A DNA stretch of 64,000 nt from Neptunicella sp048268085 (GTDB taxonomy: Bacteria; Pseudomonadota; Gammaproteobacteria; Enterobacterales; Alteromonadaceae). Under the pieces are notes generated by a model, which was given only the letters and a program-made list of their open reading frames with translations, had not been told where the DNA came from and searched no databases. The stretch is from positions 247,383 through 311,382 of the forward strand of contig NZ_JBLWWF010000002.1 of NCBI RefSeq assembly GCF_048268085.1, given 5' to 3'. The position numbers and the translations under genes were made by a program. Positions 54,938 through 63,943 of this stretch are shown here, piece after piece. Each line of letters opens with the position of its first letter. Within the stretch, counting starts at the first letter, position 1.

Positions 54938-55201
54938 ATGACTTTAGATGATGATATTCATAATTATTATGAACACTTAATTCTGGAACGCATTCAAACC
55001 TTAGGACTAGATAAAACCAAGAGCAGTAATTACCTTGCAGACTTATGCTGTTTGGCACTCAATCAGGTTCCACCACGCTATATTCGCTTTGAGGTCGACA
55101 TGTCATTTTATCTTCCACAAAACGAACGTCAGCAAATGGAAATGAATGTCGCAGATGCCATAGATAAAGCAAAGAAATTTCTGGACCAAAAATCTGAATG
55201 A
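54938..55201 (+). CDS. ComFB-family late competence protein
   Basis: The 87-residue protein matches the short, helical ComFB family: N-terminal DIHNYYEHLILERIQTLG, then a cysteine-containing YLADLCCLALNQVPPRYIRFEVD. Some ComFB-like proteins elsewhere bind cyclic dinucleotides. The function here is unknown. It is a single gene, with the 4.5S RNA gene immediately downstream on the other strand. Confidence 0.85.
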   Translation: MTLDDDIHNYYEHLILERIQTLGLDKTKSSNYLADLCCLALNQVPPRYIRFEVDMSFYLPQNERQQMEMNVADAIDKAKKFLDQKSE

Positions 55202-55207
55202 ATTTTG

Positions 55208-55320
55208 GGTGGCAACCCCTCCAGCCACATCACGGCACATGAGTCCTTTGCTGCGGCTGCTCCCTTCCGGGCCTGACCGAGTCCACAAAGTATCATTGCG
55301 AGAGGACCAAAAGGGTCACC
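55208..55320 (-). ncRNA. ffs: signal recognition particle 4.5S RNA
   Basis: The minus strand contains the invariant core GGTCAGGCCCGGAAGGGAGC followed by AGCC, the GGAA-type tetraloop and symmetric/asymmetric loops of bacterial SRP RNA. The 5' GGTGACCC and 3' GGTTGCCACC ends can pair, giving about 113 nucleotides; the exact ends are inferred. It binds Ffh to deliver membrane proteins to SecYEG. Confidence 0.92.
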
Positions 55321-55396
55321 ATTGAACACGCCTGTTAAGGCGGCGCGCATTATCTACAATGCAGCCCAATTATGCAAGCCAGTTCCATTCAACTGA

Positions 55397-56452
55397 TTAA
55401 TAACCACTCAAAAACCGTTCTTCAGCGATAATATTCGCTATCGTACTCGTGGCTTTATTTTCATCATCGGCGCGTTTAAATATACCCGATAATGTTTCAC
55501 CGATACCTTCAATATGGTCACGTAATTTTGCAGCACTGCTATCCATCCGTTGATGATAGATATCGATCACACCACCGGCATTAATAACGTAATCAGGGGC
55601 ATACAAGATACCTTTATCTTTCAGACGATCACCATGATGTTCTTCAGCTAATTGATTATTTGCAGCTCCGGCAATAACTCGTGCTTTAATATCATCGATA
55701 CTATCGTCGTTAATTGATGCCCCTAAAGCACATGGTGCAAAAACATCAGCTTGAACCGCATGAATTTGATCGGGTTTAACCACAGTTGCACCAAACTGGG
55801 TAACGGCCTTATCCAAATTATCCGGAAAAATATCAGTTACAATTAGCTTGGCTCCTTCATTATGCAGATGCTCGGCTAAGCGATACCCTACATGGCCTAA
55901 GCCTTGAATAGCAACGGTCAGCCCATGTATGTCACTTTGTAATTTGTGCCTAACAGCAGCCTTCAACCCCATAAAAACCCCATAGGCAGTTGAAGGCGCA
56001 GGATTACCATCAGCTGGGCCACCATCATAACGAAACTTCGCTTCAATACCGCTGACATATTGAGTCCGTTGCCCCATCACTTTAATGTTATCCACTGATA
56101 TTCCAGAGTCTTCAGCGCAGATATATTTACCACTCAGACTTTGAATAAAATCCCCCATTGCCAACATAATGTCATTACTTTTATCCTGACGAGGATCACC
56201 AATAATAACTGATTTTCCGCCACCTAATTTAAGGTTTGCCATCGCAGCTTTATAGGACATCCCTTTAGACAAACGCAGTACATCAGTGAGCGCTTCTGCA
56301 CTGTTCATATAGGGCCACATACGGCATCCCCCCAAAGCGGGGCCAAGATTCGTATTGTGGATCGCAATAATGGCTTTTAAACCCGATTTTTTATGCTGAA
56401 AAAACGCGACGTGTTCATGCTGGTTATAAGCTTTATGTTCGAACAATGACAT
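55397..56452 (-). CDS. ldh: leucine dehydrogenase (Glu/Leu/Phe/Val dehydrogenase family)
   Basis: The start was set at ATG 56452 (MSLFEHKAYNQHEH), preceded by AAAGG, giving 351 residues; the upstream 41-residue extension is not supported. The N-terminal domain contains the catalytic lysine in MANLKLGGGKSVI, and the glycine-rich NAD site is in QGLGHVGYRLAEHL. The enzyme oxidatively deaminates branched-chain amino acids. An Lrp-type regulator is divergent at 56667, a natural candidate regulator. Confidence 0.93.
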   Translation of the reverse strand: MSLFEHKAYNQHEHVAFFQHKKSGLKAIIAIHNTNLGPALGGCRMWPYMNSAEALTDVLRLSKGMSYKAAMANLKLGGGKSVIIGDPRQDKSNDIMLAMGDFIQSLSGKYICAEDSGISVDNIKVMGQRTQYVSGIEAKFRYDGGPADGNPAPSTAYGVFMGLKAAVRHKLQSDIHGLTVAIQGLGHVGYRLAEHLHNEGAKLIVTDIFPDNLDKAVTQFGATVVKPDQIHAVQADVFAPCALGASINDDSIDDIKARVIAGAANNQLAEEHHGDRLKDKGILYAPDYVINAGGVIDIYHQRMDSSAAKLRDHIEGIGETLSGIFKRADDENKATSTIANIIAEERFLSGY

Positions 56453-56666
56453 TGAATGCCTTTTATTATTGAGTGAGTAGGTAGGCTCTAATAGTAGCCT
56501 AGTATGGCGAGGACATATTTTGCATAATTGATCGTTCAAACTCATCAGATGGAAACTAATTTTTCCAAAAAACAATAAAAATTAGGAGTAAATTCCTATT
56601 TTTTTAGATTGATTAAGATACATTTTTTACGCATCCTTGTCGCACCGGAATTATGACTAGCTAAAT

Positions 56667-57131
56667 ATGAAACTAGACAAGTTTGATAAACAAATTTTAC
56701 GCACCTTACAACAAAACGCGACTATCTCCATGGCAGAATTAAGTGTGCATGTCGGCCTATCACATACCCCTTGCTGGAGACGAGTAAAACGCTTAGAAAG
56801 TGAAGGGATTATATTGCGTAAAGTCACGTTATTGAGCAATAAAAAACTCAATTTAGGGGTGAGTGTTTTTATTTATGTGTCTCTTAAAAATCATGATGAA
56901 AGCGCATTGAACAACTTTGAAATTGCAGTACAGGATATTGACGAAGTCGTTGAATGCCACACTACCAGCGGAGACCGGGATTATTTATTAAAAGTCATGG
57001 TGGAAAGTATCGAAGAATACGAACACTTGCTAAAAAGTAAACTGACGCATCTCCCAAATGTCGATCATCTAAGTTCGACGTTTGCCTTGAAGCAAGTCAA
57101 ATATACGACTGAATTACCAATAAAAGGTTAG
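56667..57131 (+). CDS. Lrp/AsnC-family transcriptional regulator
   Basis: The 154-residue protein has the N-terminal helix-turn-helix (KQILRTLQQNATISMAELSVHVGLS) and the C-terminal ligand-binding RAM domain (DEVVECHTTSGDRDYLLKVMV). It is divergent from leucine dehydrogenase with about 215 bases between the starts and probably senses amino acids. DUF1415 follows closely on the same strand. The regulated genes are inferred from position only. Confidence 0.92.
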   Translation: MKLDKFDKQILRTLQQNATISMAELSVHVGLSHTPCWRRVKRLESEGIILRKVTLLSNKKLNLGVSVFIYVSLKNHDESALNNFEIAVQDIDEVVECHTTSGDRDYLLKVMVESIEEYEHLLKSKLTHLPNVDHLSSTFALKQVKYTTELPIKG

Positions 57132-57147
57132 TCAGTTGTCTCACTTG

Positions 57148-57705
57148 ATGAAAAATAATGATCCAATAAAAGCGGTAGAACGCTGGTTAGATAATACCGT
57201 AATCGGCTTCAATTTATGTCCCTTTGCCAGTAAACCACGTCGTCAGAATCAGATAAGAATCATAAACAACGACGCTCGTAATGAAACAGACATACTTGCC
57301 GCTTTATATGAAGAATTATGTTATTTAACTGAAAATCCGCAAACATCAACCACATTATTAATTCTGCAATACGGGTTAAATAACTTCGATGACTATAATC
57401 AATTTTTACAGGCGGCTGATGATTTACTAATTGAATATAACTGGCAAGGTGTTTTTCAAATAGCCAGCTTTCATCCAGATTATCAATTTGGTGGCACACA
57501 ACCTGATGACAATGAGAACCTCACAAATCGCTCTCCCTATCCAATTCTGCACATTTTACGAGAAGATGAACTGGAAAAAGCCTTAATGGATTATCCTCAT
57601 CCAGAAAAAATTCCAGCACGCAATATTGCCCGTATGGAGCAATTATCTAGTGAAGAAATAGCAACACTTTTCCCATATTTGGACACAAAAAAAGTGCGAC
57701 CATAA
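57148..57705 (+). CDS. DUF1415 family protein
   Basis: The 185-residue protein (ATG 57148; a TTG at 57136 is an alternative) shows the DUF1415 signature: WLDNTVIGFNLCPFA at the N-terminus and FQIASFHPDYQFGGTQPDD in the middle, then NRSPYPILHILRE. The function of the family is unknown. It starts 16 bases after the Lrp gene, so it is probably cotranscribed. A minus-strand terminator overlaps its last codons. Confidence 0.88.
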   Translation: MKNNDPIKAVERWLDNTVIGFNLCPFASKPRRQNQIRIINNDARNETDILAALYEELCYLTENPQTSTTLLILQYGLNNFDDYNQFLQAADDLLIEYNWQGVFQIASFHPDYQFGGTQPDDNENLTNRSPYPILHILREDELEKALMDYPHPEKIPARNIARMEQLSSEEIATLFPYLDTKKVRP

Positions 57706-57713
57706 AGTCGCAC
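57687..57713 (-). terminator. terminator for the GNAT-C39 gene, overlapping the end of DUF1415
   Basis: On the minus strand GTGCGAC and GTCGCAC pair over six bases, followed by TTTTTTTGTG. The hairpin lies inside and just past the 3' end of the convergent DUF1415 gene, about 190 bases from the GNAT-C39 stop. Confidence 0.8.
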
Positions 57714-57903
57714 TAAAACACCAAACACAAAGACCTAGGAAGATAAACCGTAATCACGTACGAGCTATCAAGCTGGTTGCAATATTGTTAATAAGTTGAA
57801 ACCAGCGTTAACAATTTACCTTAACAGACTTCAAAAACAAGCACTCAACACCAATCAAAAAAGCTTCTTGATTTATGATTTTTCATTATCAATGCTGAGT
57901 TGA

Positions 57904-59013
57904 TTAATCGTTGTACGACAAGATCAACGCTGTACGCAGCCGGCTACTACCAAAAGAAGACATTTTTTCAAAATCAGCCCGTGCAATAGGTAAGTATTGG
58001 CAATCAACTAAATCCTGATGCTTTTCATCAGGATCTGGATCGTGTACATAAAAACAATGCTCATCATAACCGGTGACAGCGACCCAATGAGGCGCTTTTT
58101 TGCGATCCATTCGATAGGTACTAATTAGCACAATTGGAACAGCGCCCCTGTCACATGCTTCAGTTAAGGTCATTTGTTCAATATTTTGATAAATAATGTC
58201 AATATTTTGCTGGTGTGCCTGATAAACAAAATCATTATGGACTTGTTCAATGACTGACTTTTTTTCATCACTGCGTACCCCATCAATAAATAGCGCACCG
58301 GACTGACTTATCCATACTTCGGGGGTAAATCCACGCTGGGCAGCGGCTAAAGCAAGACCGATAGGATGACATCCACCATGCCCTGAGGTCATAAAAATCG
58401 TGGTGGCTTCTCGCCATAATTGCAGTTCTTCGGTCAAATTAGGCTGGTATTGCGGTTTTAATCCTGCCATTGCCATCATTAATGCAGCAGGGCCACAAGT
58501 AAAAGGGGTACTTTGTTGACACCAGGGCAACGCTGTTTTTACCGCCCCTTGCTTATATTGACGAATTCGCTTTTGCATGCGTAAAGCGTCGGCATGATCA
58601 TCATAATAATCAGGTAATAATCCAAATTCTTTGTAATCAAATAAATGATAAAACTCAATGGCACCAGCATTCGTTTGACTGACTTCAAGGCGAATGTACA
58701 GAGCCCCCCTTTGCTGCGCTAGTTTTTCTCCCTTTAGCATTAGCGCTTTACCGATGCCAGTTCGTCGGTGCTGCATATCAATTGCGATGGAATATAATCT
58801 AGCTAGACTGGTGCCGCGATGAAAAATGATCAACAAATAGCCCACACATTCACCATTTTGTGTTGCAACCAGAAAAATGACTTGTTCACTGTTTAAAAAA
58901 CGACGCAAACTGCGACGACTTAATCGATCTGTCGCAAAACATTGTTTCTCTAACTTAACCAACGTGTCCAAGTGATCTAACCGGGCATGTTCAATTTCAA
59001 TTTTGCTATTCAT
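57904..59013 (-). CDS. GNAT acetyltransferase fused to C39-like cysteine peptidase
   Basis: The 369-residue protein starts at ATG 59013. Residues 1-150 are a RimI-like GNAT domain (SLARLYSIAIDMQHRRTGIGKALM, the acetyl-CoA loop). From about 165 it becomes a papain-like C39 domain with the nucleophile Cys in STPFTCGPAALMM, the histidine in APHWVAVTGYDEH and an Asp in VHDPDPDE. Such fusions are known beside RimK-type ATP-grasp ligases and are proposed to modify and cleave a peptide. The stand-alone GNAT at 60047 is its paralogue. Substrate unknown. Confidence 0.85.
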   Translation of the reverse strand: MNSKIEIEHARLDHLDTLVKLEKQCFATDRLSRRSLRRFLNSEQVIFLVATQNGECVGYLLIIFHRGTSLARLYSIAIDMQHRRTGIGKALMLKGEKLAQQRGALYIRLEVSQTNAGAIEFYHLFDYKEFGLLPDYYDDHADALRMQKRIRQYKQGAVKTALPWCQQSTPFTCGPAALMMAMAGLKPQYQPNLTEELQLWREATTIFMTSGHGGCHPIGLALAAAQRGFTPEVWISQSGALFIDGVRSDEKKSVIEQVHNDFVYQAHQQNIDIIYQNIEQMTLTEACDRGAVPIVLISTYRMDRKKAPHWVAVTGYDEHCFYVHDPDPDEKHQDLVDCQYLPIARADFEKMSSFGSSRLRTALILSYND

Positions 59014-59214
59014 TATTATCAAGTAATGTCATTGCCAATATTCAAGCACAGAGCATACTCTGCTGTTAGCAAAGAAAATATGCCCGTAATAAAAAATACT
59101 TTATCAATGTGCCACTTAGCCTATCGACAGTGACGTAAGACAGGATTATCTTATGCTTTTAGTCATGGACCTCGAATTGAGGTTATTTAGCTTCCCTGTA
59201 CATTTGGATTGATA

Positions 59215-60012
59215 ATGACTTTTGCTAATGATCGTGTTTCAGCAATTAATTTAGGTGATATTTTTATCACTGGGTCTGAACATATAGAACGCCTTAATAA
59301 CGAACGAAGCGTTCGTTATCGGGATGCGGTTCATATCCCCCTACCAGGAGGGGAAGTTTGGGTATTTGATTATGGCGTGATTATATTCTGGGCTGTTGAT
59401 GAAGATGAACGAAGCGCATTATTGCACCGCTTACAGTTGGAAAACCATCCGATTCAAGCTGATAACCAAGAGCACTTTCGATTTATAACGGGAGGGAACG
59501 AATTACGTATTAGTCAGGATAAAATTGTATTGGCCGACGACGATCTGTTAAATCGGCTTGCGATCAGTCATGCCCTAGCTCAATCTCTTAAATTGAATGA
59601 ATATGAATTCCAGGCACAACAAACCATTCAGAATTATGCCCATCTACCCCACGCGCTGGCTGAAACCGGTAAAATAGAACTTAGTCGTAAAGAGATCGCT
59701 AAAATACGCGGAAATTTGTTTAGTACCAAGAGTGATATTATCCTCCATTACGAATTACTCGATACCCCTAACTTTTTTTGGGAATATCCCGAATATGAAG
59801 CAACCTATAATGTCGCGGCCCGCTACCTGGAAATCCACCCTAGAGTAGAAATATTATCCAAAAAGCTCTCAACAATTCATGAACTGTTTGGCATGTTAGC
59901 CGATGAGCAAAAACACCAACATTCAGCCTTTTTGGAGTGGATTATTATTATCTTGATTGCCATCGAAATAGTCATGTTTGGCGCTCAAGAAATACAGGCA
60001 ATGCTCGGCTAA
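59215..60012 (+). CDS. DUF155 (RMD1-like) family protein
   Basis: The 265-residue protein (ATG 59215; TTG two codons earlier is an alternative) belongs to DUF155, related to fungal Rmd1 and human RMND1. It shows VWVFDYGVIIFWAVDEDERSALL and the central LEIHPRVEILSKKLSTIHELF region, and ends with a membrane helix (LEWIIIILIAIEIVMFGAQEI, about residues 243-263). The function in bacteria is unknown. It lies alone on the plus strand between two minus-strand GNAT genes, ending at a plus-strand terminator. Confidence 0.85.
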   Translation: MTFANDRVSAINLGDIFITGSEHIERLNNERSVRYRDAVHIPLPGGEVWVFDYGVIIFWAVDEDERSALLHRLQLENHPIQADNQEHFRFITGGNELRISQDKIVLADDDLLNRLAISHALAQSLKLNEYEFQAQQTIQNYAHLPHALAETGKIELSRKEIAKIRGNLFSTKSDIILHYELLDTPNFFWEYPEYEATYNVAARYLEIHPRVEILSKKLSTIHELFGMLADEQKHQHSAFLEWIIIILIAIEIVMFGAQEIQAMLG

Positions 60013-60027
60013 GGCCATTGCCTTTTT
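59996..60027 (+). terminator. rho-independent terminator after the DUF155 gene
   Basis: AGGCAATG and CATTGCCT pair over a 12-base loop that includes the stop codon, followed by TTTTT. It lies at the very end of the DUF155 gene. Confidence 0.75.
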
Positions 60028-60046
60028 GATATTTAGACGAATTAAC

Positions 60047-60487
60047 CTAGAGCGCCTTTTCCATGCGAAAAGCGCTCTCGTTATCCGCATAATACTCAGC
60101 TAATTCAGCCACCGTAACGAAGCCAAACTGTTGATACAAGGATTGTACTTTATGCTGTGAACAGCGGACTTCGAGCCTGACTTTTGAATAACCACGCTGT
60201 TTTAATTCACGTAGCATTGCCTCAATCAGTTGATTGGCAATCCGCTTCCCCCGATATTCGGCTAACACTGCAATGGAGTATAATCTTGCCGAACGGGGAT
60301 GGTTTGGCATTAACGCCATACAATATCCCACTATCTGGCCGTCTAGTTCCATTAACCACGTTTGCGCTTTTGCTTTGTTTAACAAATAGCGCATTTGGCG
60401 GGGTGGTATTTGATCAGTCACAAAACATTGTTGTTCAATCAGACTTAATGTTTTAGCGTCTGCCAAATTGGCGACTCTGACTTTCAT
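60047..60487 (-). CDS. GNAT-family acetyltransferase (RimI-like)
   Basis: The 146-residue protein starts at ATG 60487, two bases after the ATP-grasp gene stop. It shows the GNAT core SARLYSIAVLAEYRGKRIANQLI (acetyl-CoA loop RGKRIA) and ends FRMEKAL. It is paralogous to the N-terminal half of the GNAT-C39 protein: both share QCFxTD near the start, (S/L)ARLYSIA, RLEV and YY(A/D)Dxx(S/D)A(F/L)RM near the end. It probably acetylates an amine of a peptide or amino acid made by the adjacent ATP-grasp ligase. Substrate unknown. Confidence 0.88.
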   Translation of the reverse strand: MKVRVANLADAKTLSLIEQQCFVTDQIPPRQMRYLLNKAKAQTWLMELDGQIVGYCMALMPNHPRSARLYSIAVLAEYRGKRIANQLIEAMLRELKQRGYSKVRLEVRCSQHKVQSLYQQFGFVTVAELAEYYADNESAFRMEKAL

Positions 60488-60489
60488 CA

Positions 60490-61968
60490 CTATTTTTCGC
60501 GACCACGCTGCTCAAGACGATGGGCAAATTCTTGCATAATGATTTTATATAATTCATTGCCTAAATAAGCGTCTTCCACTTTATGATCAATGCTTGGATT
60601 ATCGTTAACTTCAATGACGTAAACTTGGTTGCCTTTTTGTTTAATATCCACACCATACAATCCGCGCCCAATAATAGAACAAGCACTAAGGGCTGCATCC
60701 AGGACAATTTTAGGCACTTCAAAAGTCGGTAAGGTTTCAAAACCTCCCGACGAAAAACGTTTGGCACCATGATTATAAATTTGCCAATGTTTACGTGCCA
60801 TATGATAGCGGCAGGCATAAATTGCACGTCCATTTAGTACGCCAATACGCCAGTCAAAATCGGTATATAAAAATTCCTGAACCAGCACCAATGCAGTACT
60901 ACACAGCAAATCATCAAGCTTGTTCTTCAATTCGCTGCGATCTTCGACTTTAAATACGCCTTTGGAAAATGATCCTTCCGGCATTTTTAACACGATCGGA
61001 TAACTGAATTCTTGCTCAATATAATCTAAATCCTTATCCGTGCTACCGATAACCACTTTAGTTTTCAATGAAGGGACTTTGTTGTAACTAAAGGCATCAT
61101 GCAAGAATACCTTATTGCAGCAACGTAATATTGATGTGTAATCATCAATGACCACCAATCCTTCCTGTTCAGCTTTACGCGCTAATCGATAGGTATGATG
61201 ATCAATTGCAGTGGTTTCCCGTATAAACAACGCATCATATTGAGCAATCTGACTAAAGCGCACCGCACTGACCGTTTCGGCATGGATACCTTCTTTAGCT
61301 GCAGCTTTAATAAACTGTTTAATCGCATCCTTGTCACTTGGCGGATGTGTTTCATCAGGATTAACTAAAATAGCCAAGTCCCAACGCTGACGACGCTGCG
61401 ACCCGCCATGTCGCCAGACATTGCGAGTAAAAGTCAGTAAACGCTCTTGAAATTGCTTCTGTTGGTCATCGTTCAATTGGCTTAACCCGGAACGACGCAC
61501 CTGAATACGCATACCATTGGGATCTTTTGAAATGGACAACGTTAAAATCGGTGAAGGATATTTTTCAAATGCCTGACGGGCTATTTTTTTCCAGTCTTCC
61601 TGTTCTGTCCAACCAAAAAAGACCATAATTTCAATAATATTGCCATCGACCACCTGACCGATTTGCTCACTTGGCAAAGTCACTAGAATACCGGCTAAGC
61701 TATCATTTGACATATCACGTAAGTCATTGATAGTACTAACATTAGGTAGTACTTTATGGCGTCTGGCTTCCGCCAGAAGCGAACAATAGTAACCGCAACT
61801 TAAATAATGTTCGGTATCACATAAATTAATAATGCGGGTCTTGGGTTCATTCAGTTTTGGATAATCAGCCAAATAACTTTCAAAACTGATAACCGTTAAT
61901 TCACTGTCATCCAGCAATAGATTTGCTTTGTCTGCAACGATAATGGTTTTATTCATCTCTAAACTCAT
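60490..61968 (-). CDS. RimK-like ATP-grasp ligase with RLAN N-terminal domain
   Basis: The 492-residue protein has the N-terminal RLAN domain (about 8-200, RIINLCDTEHYLSCGYYCSLLAEARRH) and a C-terminal ATP-grasp fold: nucleotide-binding PIVLKMPEGSFSKGVFKV, LVQEFLYTDFDWRIGVL, and metal-binding VIEVNDNPSIDHKVED. These enzymes use ATP to join a carboxylate and an amine, often adding glutamate or other amino acids to a peptide or protein. It is the first gene of an ATP-grasp/GNAT pair. The start is ATG 61968; ATG 61956 is equally plausible. Confidence 0.88.
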   Translation of the reverse strand: MSLEMNKTIIVADKANLLLDDSELTVISFESYLADYPKLNEPKTRIINLCDTEHYLSCGYYCSLLAEARRHKVLPNVSTINDLRDMSNDSLAGILVTLPSEQIGQVVDGNIIEIMVFFGWTEQEDWKKIARQAFEKYPSPILTLSISKDPNGMRIQVRRSGLSQLNDDQQKQFQERLLTFTRNVWRHGGSQRRQRWDLAILVNPDETHPPSDKDAIKQFIKAAAKEGIHAETVSAVRFSQIAQYDALFIRETTAIDHHTYRLARKAEQEGLVVIDDYTSILRCCNKVFLHDAFSYNKVPSLKTKVVIGSTDKDLDYIEQEFSYPIVLKMPEGSFSKGVFKVEDRSELKNKLDDLLCSTALVLVQEFLYTDFDWRIGVLNGRAIYACRYHMARKHWQIYNHGAKRFSSGGFETLPTFEVPKIVLDAALSACSIIGRGLYGVDIKQKGNQVYVIEVNDNPSIDHKVEDAYLGNELYKIIMQEFAHRLEQRGREK

Positions 61969-62267
61969 TTATGGAGATGGTTACTGAGCACTGCGTCAGC
62001 GGCAATTCGCTAATAATTAGTTCAGCTTTAATTATAAGTTCTTGTATTTCACTCATGTGAAGTGAGTTCAACAGAAAACTAGTGTCATTATTACCTTACT
62101 AAGCTTTATGCGTGCTGAATATCACCTATTTACCCTGCTGGCAATAGATAAATCCAACGCAATGAAAATTGTTTTAATTGAGTACTTTAAATAAAGAATA
62201 GAATGTCAGAAATGACAAAACGTATATGTTGGAGTGCTGATAATGAAATATTATCGGTATGGTGACA
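61969..62267. other. intergenic region upstream of the RimK-like gene
   Basis: About 300 AT-rich bases between the ATP-grasp gene and the FadL-type porin terminator; the promoter of the ATP-grasp/GNAT pair should lie here. No gene or repeat was recognised. Confidence 0.4.
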
Positions 62268-62297
62268 TAAAAATGCCGTTAATAAGATAACGGCATT
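62268..62297 (-). terminator. rho-independent terminator after the FadL-type porin
   Basis: On the minus strand AATGCCGTTA and TAACGGCATT pair over six bases, followed by TTTATG. It is about 45 bases past the porin stop. Confidence 0.88.
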
Positions 62298-62338
62298 ACT
62301 TAACTATTAATATCCTGATTATATAAACGCGATAGAAA

Positions 62339-63643
62339 TTAGAACGTCCGATTATACTGAGCTGACACTAACCAGGCATTTCCCTCAGACTTAAATTTCC
62401 ATACACCACCAGAATTATCGGCTTCACTAAAAGTCTGCTTATCGCCTTTCAAATACGCTATTCCTACATCAATTGATGAGTCTTCGCTTAGCGCATAATT
62501 GGCACCGGTTGTGAACCATAACCGATTAGTATCGGGAATAGAAATAGACAAATGCTGCTTGGACGGAGTTTTATCGTAAGCAATACCAGCACGCAGTTTT
62601 ATGTTCTGATTGAGCTTATAATCGGCTCCAATCGCATAGCGCATTGCATCTTTGAACCCTTCTTCCTTACTAAATACCTGCCCATCGTCAAATTGACTTT
62701 CAAGCTCTGACGAATAAGCCTGCAACGCTTGAAAACTACTCCAGTCTGTCCACAGAATACTGTAGTGCAAACCGGCTTGTTCAGAGAGTTGATGAGTACC
62801 TGAAAATTCTAATGTAGCAGGCAATTCCAATTCTAAACTTGCAGCATATTCCTTACCATTTAAGCCATTATCAAAAAGGCCTGGTATGTAAGGTAACTGA
62901 TTACTGATTTTACCAGTAAAGTCGATGTCTGTGGCAGCTCGATAATGTAAGCCTAATCGATGGCCTGGCGCGACATCGTAGGCGATACCAACATTCCAAC
63001 CATAGCCATTATCATCCCCTTCCAAATTAATCGATTCAGTCGAGGCAGGGATAGTAATTCCATTCGCAGCAAGGGCATTACTAATATCGCCAAAATGACG
63101 AATAATCTGCGCGTCTGCGGAAATATAGCTAATACCCGCCGCTATGGTAAATTGCTGGTTAACTTTGTAGGACAATGCGGCATTCAGGTTCATTGTGGTA
63201 ATGTCACTTTTACCTGCTAATTGCCCGGCTGCATAGTTGGGTTCAAATTCAGTCGACAATCCAAAATTGGAAAATACTCCCAATCCAAAAGCCCATTTTT
63301 TATCAATAGGCAATACGAAGTATGCTGCAGGGATAATAGCGTGATCAGCAATACTGTCGTCATTCATCGCACTCACATTGGAATAGGCCGGAGCGCTTTG
63401 ACCCTGTAAGCTGACATCCGGCTTAACGTAAGTGGCAGAAAGGGAAAATTGACTACGACTGAACTGTGACATCAAGGCTGGATTGCGGGCTATAACAGAA
63501 GCATTTTCAGCAATCGCAGCTTCACCAGCAAACGCACGTCCTAAACCCGACGCGCTATGTTCAGCTAACTGAAAAGCCGCGGCGAAGGTATCTAAAGATA
63601 AAGTGGCTAAACTGATTGCCAGAAGTGTTTTTTTAAGTTTCAT
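62339..63643 (-). CDS. FadL-type outer membrane transporter (OmpP1/TodX family)
   Basis: The 434-residue protein has a signal peptide (cut near TFAA, residue 22) and the FadL signature at the mature N-terminus (AFQLAEHSASGLGRAFAGEA, then NPALM containing the conserved NPA). A 14-stranded barrel ends in the outer-membrane phenylalanine (AQYNRTF). FadL proteins take up long-chain fatty acids or aromatic hydrocarbons without TonB. The length is normal (about 430-450). No fatty-acid gene is adjacent. Substrate inferred. Confidence 0.93.
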   Translation of the reverse strand: MKLKKTLLAISLATLSLDTFAAAFQLAEHSASGLGRAFAGEAAIAENASVIARNPALMSQFSRSQFSLSATYVKPDVSLQGQSAPAYSNVSAMNDDSIADHAIIPAAYFVLPIDKKWAFGLGVFSNFGLSTEFEPNYAAGQLAGKSDITTMNLNAALSYKVNQQFTIAAGISYISADAQIIRHFGDISNALAANGITIPASTESINLEGDDNGYGWNVGIAYDVAPGHRLGLHYRAATDIDFTGKISNQLPYIPGLFDNGLNGKEYAASLELELPATLEFSGTHQLSEQAGLHYSILWTDWSSFQALQAYSSELESQFDDGQVFSKEEGFKDAMRYAIGADYKLNQNIKLRAGIAYDKTPSKQHLSISIPDTNRLWFTTGANYALSEDSSIDVGIAYLKGDKQTFSEADNSGGVWKFKSEGNAWLVSAQYNRTF

Positions 63644-63802
63644 AATATTCTCTTTCTACTACAAAGATTGAACGTTAACCTGATCCACGTCGAAGCGGAC
63701 ATCGCTATCAATTCTTTATCCATAAAGTTTAAATATTATCAAATGACCGAAAAATGAGCGGACTCATTTTTATTTGAATTGCTCTCGACGCAGTGGAAGC
63801 AT

Positions 63803-63844
63803 TAAAAAACCCGTTACTATTTTTTACCTAAATAATAACGGGTT
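63803..63844 (-). terminator. terminator after tRNA-Ser
   Basis: On the minus strand AACCCGTTA and TAACGGGTT pair across a 19-base loop, followed by TTTTAAT. It lies ten bases past the tRNA CCA end. Confidence 0.85.
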
Positions 63845-63853
63845 ATTAAATAA

Positions 63854-63943
63854 TGGCGGTGAGAGAGAGATTCGAACTCTCGTTAGGGGTTAACCTAAAC
63901 ACACTTTCCAGGCGTGCGCCTTCAGCCACTCAGCCATCTCACC
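63854..63943 (-). tRNA. serT-like (GGA): tRNA-Ser (anticodon GGA)
   Basis: On the minus strand the acceptor GGTGAGA pairs with TCTCACC, followed by a G discriminator and an encoded CCA. The D arm, the anticodon loop CTGGAAA with GGA, a long variable arm (class II, typical of serine) and a GTTCGAATC T-loop are all present. The 90-nucleotide length fits tRNA-Ser. It decodes UCC/UCU. Confidence 0.97.

Noticed and set aside
1031..63643. Many additional frames of 60-150 residues on the opposite strand of ppk, der, dnaX, htpG, the TonB receptor and others
   Set aside because: They lie inside recognised genes, lack ribosome sites and show no family match.
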